From: Elusimicrobiota bacterium | GTDB lineage: Bacteria > CAYTYR01 > UBA6262 | Length of the DNA: 64,000 bases | Assembly (NCBI GenBank): GCA_003153935.1 | Contig: PMCA01000011.1 | Coordinates: 34,499 to 98,498 of the forward strand | Direction: 5' to 3' | Part shown: one piece after another, positions 28,990 through 36,978 of the stretch | Layout of the letters: each line of letters opens with the position of its first letter | Numbering within the stretch: position 1 is the stretch's first letter | Notes under the pieces: generated by a model | Told to the model about the DNA's origin: nothing | The model's input: the letters and a program-made list of their open reading frames with translations, nothing else | Database searches by the model: none | Translations under genes and position numbers: made by a program

Positions 28990-29604
28990 TCAGCCCACGC
29001 CCAGGGAAGTGAGGATAACTTCCAGAGATTGCGGGTCCGGTAGTAATAAGAAACTGCCATCGATCTTGTATTCGGCTTCGCTGAACTCCAGCTGTATGAT
29101 CATGGCGTATTCGGCGTTCTGGCTCAGGTTAATGATGATAAAATCGACTAAAGCTCCCAGCATATCCATGGCGTAATAGGGAATGGACGGGATGATCTCC
29201 TTGTTGGTCAGAGCCGAAAGCGCCGTCAGGCAGGACCCGGCCAGGATCGTCCCGGTCTCCTTGATAGCAGACTGGTCCATTTCATTCAAAACCTTGGTGG
29301 TGCCGGCCGGCCGGTTCATCAGGATATCCGCCAGGGTCAGCGCTGTTTCCTGGCTGAAAAAGAACAGGATATTGCCGCTGATCTGGCCCTGCATCTGCAG
29401 GTAAACGCCGACAACCATTTTCTCGGCGCCGCCGAATTCCTGGGGCACTTCGTCCAATGGGACGACTTTCGCTTCCGGCACGCTGATCCAGACCTTCTTT
29501 CTCAACAACTCCGACAGCGCGGTATCGGCGTGCGAAGCACCGATGTTCCCGATCTCTTTTAACGCATCCAGTTGGAAAGGTGTTAAATTTTTAAGATCAA
29601 TCAT
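28990..29604 (-). CDS. cheC: CheC-like CheY-P phosphatase, one active site degenerate
   Basis: Removes phosphate from CheY-P and binds CheD; 204 residues. The first phosphatase helix LDALKEIGNIGASHA keeps the E-x-x-N pair (Glu17, Asn20 in this start). The second helix SAIKETGTILAG has Glu but Thr where Asn is expected, so only one of the two sites looks intact. I chose the ATG at 29602-29604 because GGAG sits 6 bases upstream; a TTG four codons earlier would lack a site. The gene overlaps the upstream cheC copy by 8 bases. Confidence 0.88.
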   Translation of the reverse strand: MIDLKNLTPFQLDALKEIGNIGASHADTALSELLRKKVWISVPEAKVVPLDEVPQEFGGAEKMVVGVYLQMQGQISGNILFFFSQETALTLADILMNRPAGTTKVLNEMDQSAIKETGTILAGSCLTALSALTNKEIIPSIPYYAMDMLGALVDFIIINLSQNAEYAMIIQLEFSEAEYKIDGSFLLLPDPQSLEVILTSLGVG

Positions 29605-30223
29605 TTTCCACTCCAATCGCTTTTAATATTAACTTTAACGAACCGGGATTAGGCATAAGGAAAAAATGTCCGCTGACTTTTGTCTGTTTCTCGACGAACT
29701 TCACTTCAATAACGATGGCGTATTCCACTTCCTGGCTCAGGTCGATCAGGATAAAATCGATGATCGCGCCGACCATGTCCAGGGTCAAGCTGGGAACGCG
29801 CGGTATTATGGTAACTTTGACCATCTTGGACAGCGCGGTCAAAAAAGCCCCGGTGACGATCATGCCGGTTTCCTTCAGCAGGGACCGGCTCATCCCAGTC
29901 AATATCCTGGTGGTGCCGATCTTTTTGCCCATCAGGATATCGGTGAGAGCGAAAGAACTGTCGCGCGGGAAAGTTAATAGTACGCTGCCGAACACGTCGC
30001 CCAGCAACCGGGTGTATATGCCCGCTACCAGGTTCTCCGGACCGCCCATGAAGGAAGTGACGTCTTTTATCGGCACTACCCGTATGTGCGGAACGGTCAT
30101 CATGACTTTCCGGTTCAACATTTGCGACAGGGCGGTGGCGGCATTGCCCGCACCGATAGAACTGACTTCCTTCAGCGCGTCCAGTTGCCGTTCCGATAAT
30201 TTCAACACATCGATTTCGGCCAT
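29597..30223 (-). CDS. CheC-family protein with both phosphatase sites altered
   Basis: A 208-residue paralogue of the next gene in the operon. The helix LDALKEVSSIGAGNAA has Glu19 but Ser22 in place of Asn, and SLLKETGMIVTG has Glu118 but Met121 in place of Asn. Both E-x-x-N sites are therefore broken, and phosphatase activity is unlikely. It may act as a scaffold or as a CheD-binding partner. The ATG has AGGGAG upstream. It sits 9 bases after the FtsA-like gene. Confidence 0.85.
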   Translation of the reverse strand: MAEIDVLKLSERQLDALKEVSSIGAGNAATALSQMLNRKVMMTVPHIRVVPIKDVTSFMGGPENLVAGIYTRLLGDVFGSVLLTFPRDSSFALTDILMGKKIGTTRILTGMSRSLLKETGMIVTGAFLTALSKMVKVTIIPRVPSLTLDMVGAIIDFILIDLSQEVEYAIVIEVKFVEKQTKVSGHFFLMPNPGSLKLILKAIGVEND

Positions 30224-30232
30224 TTATTCTCC

Positions 30233-32371
30233 CTATTCAAAAAACAATTGTACTTCGGCGCCCTGGCTTAATCCGGTGGTAAAACTGGCAGCTCTGCCGT
30301 TGATCAACATTTTTAATTTCTTGCCGGGATTTTGTTCCACGTTCAACGGGACATAGCGCAACAGGTCCACCATGATAAGCTCGGCGTCTTTCCCCGGCGC
30401 GGTCCGTATATCGGCGCCGCTGATAAGAAATTCATCCGCTGACACTTCCTGCCCATTCATGAAATATTTGCCACGTTGGCCTTCGATATTATATTCTTGA
30501 CCGTTGATCCGGAGCTGAACCCCGTGTCCCGCCGGGGGCGCCGGCACCACTTCTTTTATCTTATAATGCCGTGAGGCGTTGGTATCATAGCTGATTATAT
30601 CCGTATCCTTGAGATGGGCATCCAGGCTCGCTTCCTGCCCGTTCACATATAGATGGAAACTTTGCTGGGTAATTATCCGGGGCTCCCCGTCTATGGTAAC
30701 CACGATATTGCGCTCTTCGGCCTGGTCCAGTCGGCACCGCTGCTTTAATAATTCGCGCAGGGTCATCTCCGGTTTAATGGTGATCTTGGCCAGGTCCACG
30801 ATCTCTGTTTCCAGGTCTGCCAACTGGTCATTCATGTATATCGCTGGGCCTAGCGGCACGGCTTGATCGTTCAAAATTACCTTCTTGCTGGTCCGTAAAC
30901 CGATAAAATCCATGATCCTGGCCCGGCCGTCTTCTCCGTCCCTGGCTTCGCTGCAGGAGATTACATCTTTATCCGTAATGTGGTCGTCCAGGCCCGCCAC
31001 ATTGCCATTCAAAAGAATGTTGGCTGGCTGCCCGAGCGTGCCCGGGATGATCCTGATCTCGCCGTCCAACTCAAAGGTCTTGGCCAATCCGGGCCGAGAG
31101 TGCATTTTCTTGGTGCCGATGCCGCTAGCCACCAGGGCGGAAAGAACATTTAATTTCTGGTTAATATTCAGCAGGTGTATCCTCTTGCCGTTCACCATCA
31201 CATTAACGAACTGCAGCCCCTGCTGCTCCGCGGCCACGGTAACGATACCTAAAGGAGTTATGGCTTCGGGCCCGGTCAACTGGCCGGTATCGTTACTGAT
31301 GCCCCTGATCAACTCCGGTCCCCTAATACCTACTCTTTCCCTGGCCAAGCCGATCTGCTGCGCTATTTTTTCCTGCAGCAACGGCGTTAAGCTGCCGCCG
31401 CCGACGCATACTACCGCGCTGGGCCGGGTTTTATTAAGGACCATTATCTCGTCCACTATTTTGGCCGCCAGGTCGGTGATCGCCGGACTGAGGTCCGTCA
31501 ACACCTGCAGCGTGGAGAGGTTCCAATTCTTGCCAAAGATATCGCTGAACTCCGCCTGGGCCTGGGTAGTCAGTAATTTTTTCACTCTTTCGCCCACATA
31601 AAAGTCCAGCAGGTACAATTCCGCTAATTTTTCCGTGATCTCGTCGCCGGCATGAGGCACCATGCCATACGCGACCACGCTGCCGCCGCTGGTAATGGCG
31701 ATATCACTGGTTCCCGCGCCGATATCCACCAGAGCCAAGTTAAGACGACGCATATCCTGCGGGATAATAGCGTTGATCGCCGCTATCGGCTCCAAAGTTA
31801 GCGCCGAAACTTCCAGGCCAACCTTTTTTAATACTGTAAACATGCTTTCCAGCACTACGCGCGGCAAAAAGGTGGCAATTATATCTACCTTAATCTCCCG
31901 GGCCTTCTGGCTGACCAGGTTATCCATTTTTTCATTATCCAGATAATAATTGACCACACTGTAGCCCACGCAATAATAGTCCGTGGACAGGTCCTGGCCC
32001 TGGGCATTGTTCAGGCCGCCTAACACTTGCTGTACCGCCGCCAGCTCCAAGTCCAGTACTTCCGCCGCGGTTATTTCATTTTCAAACGCCAGGGTCTTAA
32101 TAGCCGTGCCGCGCAGGGTTTTAAGCGCCCGGCCGGCTACGGCCACGGCGGCTTTCTCTAATTTTTCACCGAGACGACTCTCCAGGGCCTGCTTGATCTC
32201 CCCGATCACTTCCGCCACTTTTTCCACGTCATGGATCTGGCCGGCCAGCATGGCCCGGGTCTGGTGTTCACGGACTTCGCAATCCGTTATGCGCAGCACG
32301 CCGTTCTCCGGTTGCGCGATCAGTCCGGCTACTTTTCTGGTACCTATATCCAAAGCAAAAATTTTGCTCAT
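30233..32371 (-). CDS. FtsA-like actin-fold protein with long beta-rich repeat tail
   Basis: 712 residues. The first ~385 form an FtsA-type actin-fold ATPase: phosphate loop 1 FALDIGTRKVAGLI (residues 5-18 here), a 1C-like subdomain with VAVAGRALKTLRG near 80, phosphate 2 LVDIGAGTSDIAI near 217, and the adenosine motif VVCVGGGS near 325. The remainder (390-712) repeats units such as VMVNGKRIHLL, ILLNGNVAGLDDHI, LYVNGQEASLDAHL, LRINGQEYNIE and MLINGRAASF. These look like tandem small beta-grasp domains. FtsA proteins with long tails are known in some Firmicutes. Finding one between cheC and cheA is unusual. The start is ATG at 32371; a GTG lies two codons upstream. Confidence 0.82.
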   Translation of the reverse strand: MSKIFALDIGTRKVAGLIAQPENGVLRITDCEVREHQTRAMLAGQIHDVEKVAEVIGEIKQALESRLGEKLEKAAVAVAGRALKTLRGTAIKTLAFENEITAAEVLDLELAAVQQVLGGLNNAQGQDLSTDYYCVGYSVVNYYLDNEKMDNLVSQKAREIKVDIIATFLPRVVLESMFTVLKKVGLEVSALTLEPIAAINAIIPQDMRRLNLALVDIGAGTSDIAITSGGSVVAYGMVPHAGDEITEKLAELYLLDFYVGERVKKLLTTQAQAEFSDIFGKNWNLSTLQVLTDLSPAITDLAAKIVDEIMVLNKTRPSAVVCVGGGSLTPLLQEKIAQQIGLARERVGIRGPELIRGISNDTGQLTGPEAITPLGIVTVAAEQQGLQFVNVMVNGKRIHLLNINQKLNVLSALVASGIGTKKMHSRPGLAKTFELDGEIRIIPGTLGQPANILLNGNVAGLDDHITDKDVISCSEARDGEDGRARIMDFIGLRTSKKVILNDQAVPLGPAIYMNDQLADLETEIVDLAKITIKPEMTLRELLKQRCRLDQAEERNIVVTIDGEPRIITQQSFHLYVNGQEASLDAHLKDTDIISYDTNASRHYKIKEVVPAPPAGHGVQLRINGQEYNIEGQRGKYFMNGQEVSADEFLISGADIRTAPGKDAELIMVDLLRYVPLNVEQNPGKKLKMLINGRAASFTTGLSQGAEVQLFFE

Positions 32372-32378
32372 ATTCACC

Positions 32379-34007
32379 CTACATTATTCCCGCAATATCG
32401 ACTATTAATACCACCCGGCCGTCGCCAAGGATGGTCGCGCCGCTGATGCCCTTGGTCCGTTTCAGGATACCGCCCAGGGTCTTGATCACTATTTCTTCGC
32501 GGCTGTACAAAGAATCAACTATTATCCCTATTCGTTTATCGCCGACTTCTACTTCCACTATATAAGTTTCCTCGGTTGTGTTCAGGTCCAATCTAGGCAG
32601 CCCAAATACTTCCCTTAAGCTCACCAGCGGCAAGATCTCCTCGCGCACCCTGATGACTTCCCTTTTTTCAATGGTCTTGATCTGCGAGGGACTGATGGAA
32701 ATTATCTCGGTAATATTGGAAAGAGGTATAGCGTAAACCTCTTCGATCACCTTCACCAGCAAAGCCTGGATGATCGCCAGGGTCAAGGGCAGCTTGATGA
32801 CGAAACTGGAGCCCTTTCCCTTTTTGGTCTCAATCGTCAAAGAACCGTTAAAGGCCTCTACCTTAGTCTTAACCACATCCATGCCTACGCCGCGCCCACT
32901 GATATCGGTAATTTCCGCCGCGGTGGAGAAGCTGGGCTCGCAGATCAGCATGAGCATTTCATTTTCGGTCATGGCCGCCATTTTTTCTTTGGTGAGCATG
33001 CCCTTTTCAATGGCTTTTTCCGCTATTTCATGAGGGTCCATACCCTTGCCGTCATCGGTCAGCTCAATGCGCACATACCCTTTTTCGCGACGGGCTGACA
33101 AGCGGACATTGCCTTTTTCGCTTTTCCCATTCTTAATGCGCTCGGCCGGGACTTCAATCCCGTGATCAACGGCATTACGGATCAGGTGGATCAGCGGTTC
33201 GTTGATCTCATCCACTATCATCCGGTCCAACTCGATGTCCGAACCCTCGATCTCAAAATTTATCTCTTTATTTTTAAGTTTCGCCAGGTCCCTGACCACG
33301 CGAGGATAGCGGTCAAAGATGTGGGAAACTGGGATCATCCTGGTTTTAAGTACTTCTTCCTGCAAACTGCCGGTGATGCGTTCCAACTGTGTAAGGCTTT
33401 CGTTCAATTCATTGATCTTATAATTGGCGCCTATCTGAAAGAGCCGGGCCTTATTTATTACCAGTTCCCCGACCAGGTTCATCAAGTTATCCAGGTGTTC
33501 GATGTTAATACGCACGCTGGTCTGGGTTTTTTTCTTGTCGGCTTCGCTACTTACTGTTTTTTTTTCGCCTGCGGTGGAATCGGTCGGTGTTTCTTTCGCC
33601 GGAGCCGGACCTTCGGCTGGCTTAGTCTCCAGGACCATCTTCAACTTGACGGTCATGGCCGTAATATCCACTTTGCGGTCTTCCCCGCTGGCCACTTCCT
33701 GTAACAATGGCTCCAGCACATCCAGGGCTTTGAACAGCACTTCGATAATTTCCGGAGTGACCTTAGCTTCCTGTTTGCGCAGGACATCCAGCAGGTCTTC
33801 CATCTGGTGCGCCAGGGTGGTGATCTTCTGGTAACCCATGGTCGCCGCCATACCTTTCATGGTATGGGCCAAACGAAAGATCTCGTTCAATAGCTCCAGG
33901 TTTTCCGGGGCTTTTTCCAATTCCAACAGGGATTTGTTGAGATTCTGGAGATATTCCGTCGCTTCACTGATGAACATGTCCTTATAGCGCGACATATCTT
34001 CGGTCAT
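32379..34007 (-). CDS. cheA: Chemotaxis histidine kinase CheA (no obvious P2 domain)
   Basis: 542 residues. P1 (about 1-105) has the phosphorylated His48 in RLAHTMKG. A linker rich in Lys, Pro, Thr and Glu (about 110-165) stands where the CheY-binding P2 would normally be. Next come P3 dimerisation (IEHLDNLMNLVGELVINKAR, from about 170), P4 with the N-box LIRNAVDHGIE, G1 DDGKGMD and G2 GRGVGMDVV, and P5, the CheW-like regulatory domain (about 400-542). It lies 9 bases after cheB in the operon. Confidence 0.95.
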   Translation of the reverse strand: MTEDMSRYKDMFISEATEYLQNLNKSLLELEKAPENLELLNEIFRLAHTMKGMAATMGYQKITTLAHQMEDLLDVLRKQEAKVTPEIIEVLFKALDVLEPLLQEVASGEDRKVDITAMTVKLKMVLETKPAEGPAPAKETPTDSTAGEKKTVSSEADKKKTQTSVRINIEHLDNLMNLVGELVINKARLFQIGANYKINELNESLTQLERITGSLQEEVLKTRMIPVSHIFDRYPRVVRDLAKLKNKEINFEIEGSDIELDRMIVDEINEPLIHLIRNAVDHGIEVPAERIKNGKSEKGNVRLSARREKGYVRIELTDDGKGMDPHEIAEKAIEKGMLTKEKMAAMTENEMLMLICEPSFSTAAEITDISGRGVGMDVVKTKVEAFNGSLTIETKKGKGSSFVIKLPLTLAIIQALLVKVIEEVYAIPLSNITEIISISPSQIKTIEKREVIRVREEILPLVSLREVFGLPRLDLNTTEETYIVEVEVGDKRIGIIVDSLYSREEIVIKTLGGILKRTKGISGATILGDGRVVLIVDIAGIM

Positions 34008-34016
34008 GGCAACCCC

Positions 34017-35066
34017 TTAGATCAGTTTTAATATCTCTTCGACAATCTTATTGGCTGGCACTACTTTATCAACTACTCCCTCTTCGATAGCCGCCTTGGC
34101 CATGCCAAAGACGATACTGGAAGATTCATCCTGGGCGATAGTCTTGCCGCCCACCGCCTTGATCGCTTTGAGTCCTTTAACGCCGTCACGGCCCATGCCG
34201 CTCAACAGGACGCCGATGGCTTTCGCTCCGTATACTTGCGCCGCGGCTTCCATCATCGCGTCAATGCAAGGTTTTACCCGGTGAATGGAGGGTTCACTTG
34301 ATAAAGTAATTGCTCCGCCTTTCTTTATTCTTTCCACCTTTATAGTATAGCTTTCGGGCGCTAAAAAGGCTGTAGAGGAGGGGACAATATCCCCGATCTT
34401 GGCCTCCCGTACGCCGATCTTGGAAATATTGCTTAAACGTTCGGTGAAAGATTTGATAAAAAATGATGGCATATGTTGCGCCACCAAAACTCCGCTGGGC
34501 AGGTCATAAGGGAATAAGGGCATGATCTCCATCAGCACTTTCGGCCCTCCGGCTGAAGATCCGATGCAAATTACCCGGTCAGACGGTTCCGCCACTCCGG
34601 TCACTCTCTCCCGGATACGGGTGGTGGGATATAAAACTTTCAATTTATTGCGGTCGATGCGGGCAGCGATCTTGATCTTGTCGATTAATTCGTTCTTGAC
34701 TTTATCAATCTCCATTTTGATACTGCCCAGATCAGCGTCTTGGGGCTTGGTAACAAAATCTACGGCACCGAATTCCAGCGCTTTTAGCGTGGCCTCCGCT
34801 CCATCCCTGGTAACCTTGCTGAACATAACTACCGGCGTCGGATTGGTCTTCATCAACATCTCCAGGGCAGTCAAACCATCCATTTCCGGCATAATAATGT
34901 CCAGGGTGATAACGTCGGGATTAAGATTTTTGACCTTCTCTACCGTTTCCCGGCCGTCACTGGCGGTACCTACCACGGTTATCTGCGGGTCAGAATTAAG
35001 CATATCCGTGATGATTTTGCGCATAAAGTTGCTATCATCAACAACCAGTACCTTTATCTTTTCCAC
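34017..35066 (-). CDS. cheB: Chemotaxis protein-glutamate methylesterase CheB
   Basis: Removes methyl groups from receptor glutamates when phosphorylated. The REC domain (1-120) has VVDDS and acceptor Asp56 in TLDIIMPEMDG. The methylesterase domain (about 160-349) shows IGSSAGGPKVL with the catalytic serine, VAQHMPSFF with the histidine, and SGMGRDGVKG with the aspartate. No ATG is available. I chose the GTG at 35064-35066 because AGGGG lies 7 bases upstream; a TTG two codons earlier is too close to it. Confidence 0.94.
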   Translation of the reverse strand: MEKIKVLVVDDSNFMRKIITDMLNSDPQITVVGTASDGRETVEKVKNLNPDVITLDIIMPEMDGLTALEMLMKTNPTPVVMFSKVTRDGAEATLKALEFGAVDFVTKPQDADLGSIKMEIDKVKNELIDKIKIAARIDRNKLKVLYPTTRIRERVTGVAEPSDRVICIGSSAGGPKVLMEIMPLFPYDLPSGVLVAQHMPSFFIKSFTERLSNISKIGVREAKIGDIVPSSTAFLAPESYTIKVERIKKGGAITLSSEPSIHRVKPCIDAMMEAAAQVYGAKAIGVLLSGMGRDGVKGLKAIKAVGGKTIAQDESSSIVFGMAKAAIEEGVVDKVVPANKIVEEILKLI

Positions 35067-35089
35067 GCTCAAACCCCTTTCCTCAATGG

Positions 35090-35455
35090 TTACGTCTTCA
35101 AAACTTTTCTAACCGCTTCAATCACCTTTTCCGGCTGGAACGGTTTGATAATGAAATTTTTGGCACCGGCTTGCATGGCTTCCACGATCAGAGCTTCCTG
35201 CCCCATGGCACTGACCATCAGGATCTGGGCGCTGCCATTTACTTTCATGATCTCCTTAACCGCTTTAATCCCGTTCTCTCCCGGCATGATGATATCCATG
35301 GTTACCAGATCGGGTTTTAATTCGGTATACTTGGCCACAGCTTGTTCGGCGTTTTCCGCTTCCCCGGCAATTTCATAACCCTCTTTAGAAAGAATGTTCT
35401 TGAGGGTCATACGCATGAAAGCTGAGTCATCCACAATCATAATCCTTGTTCCCAT
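35090..35455 (-). CDS. cheY: Chemotaxis response regulator CheY
   Basis: A 121-residue REC domain: IMIVDDSAFMR at the N-terminus, phosphoacceptor Asp54 in TMDIIMPGENGI, SAMGQ, and Lys in FIIKPF. The sequence is close to flagellar-type CheY of Firmicutes and Thermotogae. It sits between cheR and cheB, and GGGGGAGG precedes the ATG. It is the most likely direct target of CheA. Confidence 0.93.
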   Translation of the reverse strand: MGTRIMIVDDSAFMRMTLKNILSKEGYEIAGEAENAEQAVAKYTELKPDLVTMDIIMPGENGIKAVKEIMKVNGSAQILMVSAMGQEALIVEAMQAGAKNFIIKPFQPEKVIEAVRKVLKT

Positions 35456-35501
35456 AATTTATCGCCTCCCCCTTTTGTTGAGTTCGTTGAAAACCTGAAC
35501 T

Positions 35502-36317
35502 CTAGCTTTTTTGGAAAATCCGTTCGGTTACATTGAACCTTTCGAATAAACCCTCGTTGACGCTCATTAAGCTTTCTACTTTCCCCAGGACCAGGAATCC
35601 TTTAGGATTCAGGCTTTTGTAAAAATTCACCAGCATCCTGGTCTGCATTTCCTTGGTCAGGTAGATCATCACGTTGCGGCAAAAAACAATATCCAGGTTC
35701 TTCAGCGGTTCCTCGCGGATAAAATCATGTTTGATGAATTTAACCATCGAGCGGATCTCATCTTTGACCCGGAATTTGCCGGTTTCCGGTATAAAATACT
35801 TGCTTACTACATCCGGCACCGCGTTCTCCAGGGCGGCCGGCCCGTAAATCCCGGCCCGGGCCTTATTCAAACTGAAATCATCTATGTCCGTCCCAAAAAT
35901 AGAAATAGTATACTTGTCCAGGTTGCTTTTGAGCCGGTCCATCAGGCAAATAGAGATGGAATACGGTTCTTCGCCGCTGGAACAACCGCAGCTCCAAACC
36001 CTGATGATATTATTCTGGCTCTTTTTCTTTTCTGCCAGTAGCGAAGGTATCACCACGCTGTCAAAAACCTTATACACGGATATGTCCCGGAAGAACTGGG
36101 TAACATTGATAGTAATATCGTCAAAGAGCTTAATATACTCTTCCGGGTGGTTATCCAGAACGTTGGCGTATTCATTGAAGGTGGACACCTTCCAGGCCCG
36201 CATGCGCACGCCAAAGCGTCTTTTCAGGTAACTTTCACGGTACTGCCGGCAATCAAATCCGCGATCCTTAAAAATTTTCCTGACTAAATATTCAAAATCC
36301 GGTTCGCTATATGTCAT
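35502..36317 (-). CDS. cheR: Chemotaxis protein methyltransferase CheR
   Basis: Methylates receptor glutamates using S-adenosylmethionine. It has 271 residues. The N-terminal helical domain (1-75) has YRESYLKRRFGVRMRA. The catalytic domain shows RVWSCGCSSGEEPYSI near 105, GTDIDDFSLNKARAGIY near 143 and IVFCRNVMIYLTKEMQ near 208. It starts one base after the cheW stop. Receptor substrates are absent from the window. Confidence 0.95.
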   Translation of the reverse strand: MTYSEPDFEYLVRKIFKDRGFDCRQYRESYLKRRFGVRMRAWKVSTFNEYANVLDNHPEEYIKLFDDITINVTQFFRDISVYKVFDSVVIPSLLAEKKKSQNNIIRVWSCGCSSGEEPYSISICLMDRLKSNLDKYTISIFGTDIDDFSLNKARAGIYGPAALENAVPDVVSKYFIPETGKFRVKDEIRSMVKFIKHDFIREEPLKNLDIVFCRNVMIYLTKEMQTRMLVNFYKSLNPKGFLVLGKVESLMSVNEGLFERFNVTERIFQKS

Positions 36318-36318
36318 T

Positions 36319-36858
36319 TTATTCCGCTGCCGCCTGGTTTTCTTTTTTGGCGCCAGTGGCTCCCGGACCTTCCTCCGCAGCCATCTTATTCAATTTTTCC
36401 AGGGTGCTCTTCTCCAGGTCAGTCAGGACCTTATCCAGGTCCAGCAATATGATGAGGCGCCGATCCATTTTACCCACGCCCTTGAGGTATTCGGCGTCAA
36501 TATCGGTAATGGTCGGCGGTAAAGGGTCGATCGCATCATTGGCAAGGCGCAGGACTTCACTCACGCTGTCTACCACCAACCCGACGGTTTGGCTGGAAAC
36601 CTCGGCCACTACCACCCGGGTATTGGCGTCATCCTCCTTTTTGGTCAGACCGAAACGGTCCCGCAGGTCGATTATGGGGATAATCTTGCCGCGCAGATTG
36701 ATCACGCCCTCTACAAAAGTGGGCATGCCCGGTATACGGGTGATACCTACCGGGCGAATAATTTCCTGAACTTGCGCGATGCCGATGCCATATTCTTCGT
36801 TGGACAGGCCAAAGACCACTATTTGGGAGGTGCCTTCTTCTTTCTTCTCCTGGATCAT
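36319..36858 (-). CDS. cheW: Chemotaxis adaptor CheW
   Basis: Couples receptors to CheA. It has 179 residues. The CheW fold is seen in VVFGLSNEEYGIGIAQVQEI, IRPVGITRIPGMP, GVINLRGKIIPIIDLRDRFG and VVDSVSEVLRL. After about residue 150 there is a low-complexity tail rich in Ala, Glu and Lys, making it longer than the usual 150-160. It is the first gene of the operon, with AAGGAG ahead of the ATG and a promoter about 70 bases upstream. Confidence 0.94.
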   Translation of the reverse strand: MIQEKKEEGTSQIVVFGLSNEEYGIGIAQVQEIIRPVGITRIPGMPTFVEGVINLRGKIIPIIDLRDRFGLTKKEDDANTRVVVAEVSSQTVGLVVDSVSEVLRLANDAIDPLPPTITDIDAEYLKGVGKMDRRLIILLDLDKVLTDLEKSTLEKLNKMAAEEGPGATGAKKENQAAAE

Positions 36859-36926
36859 GTTGGTCTCCTTAAAATTATCCTTGGACCTCGACCATATTTT
36901 TGGTAAAGTTAGACTCTATTCAATTG

Positions 36927-36956
36927 ATTTTATTATATATCCGGGCACTTTGTCAA
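36927..36956 (-). promoter_or_regulatory. Promoter of the chemosensory operon
   Basis: Consensus TTGACA (36951-36956) and TAAAAT (36927-36932) are 18 bases apart on the minus strand. It starts only about 20 bases after the pilQ stop, so the che genes have their own promoter. A TATAAT 13 bases from the -35 box is also present but too close. Confidence 0.75.
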
Positions 36957-36978
36957 GTACATTTATCCGTCAGGAATT

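Noticed and set aside
30233-32371. Calling the FtsA-like protein the divisome FtsA
   Set aside because: It lies among che genes, has a ~320-residue tail and no ftsZ nearby, so a division role cannot be assumed from the fold alone.
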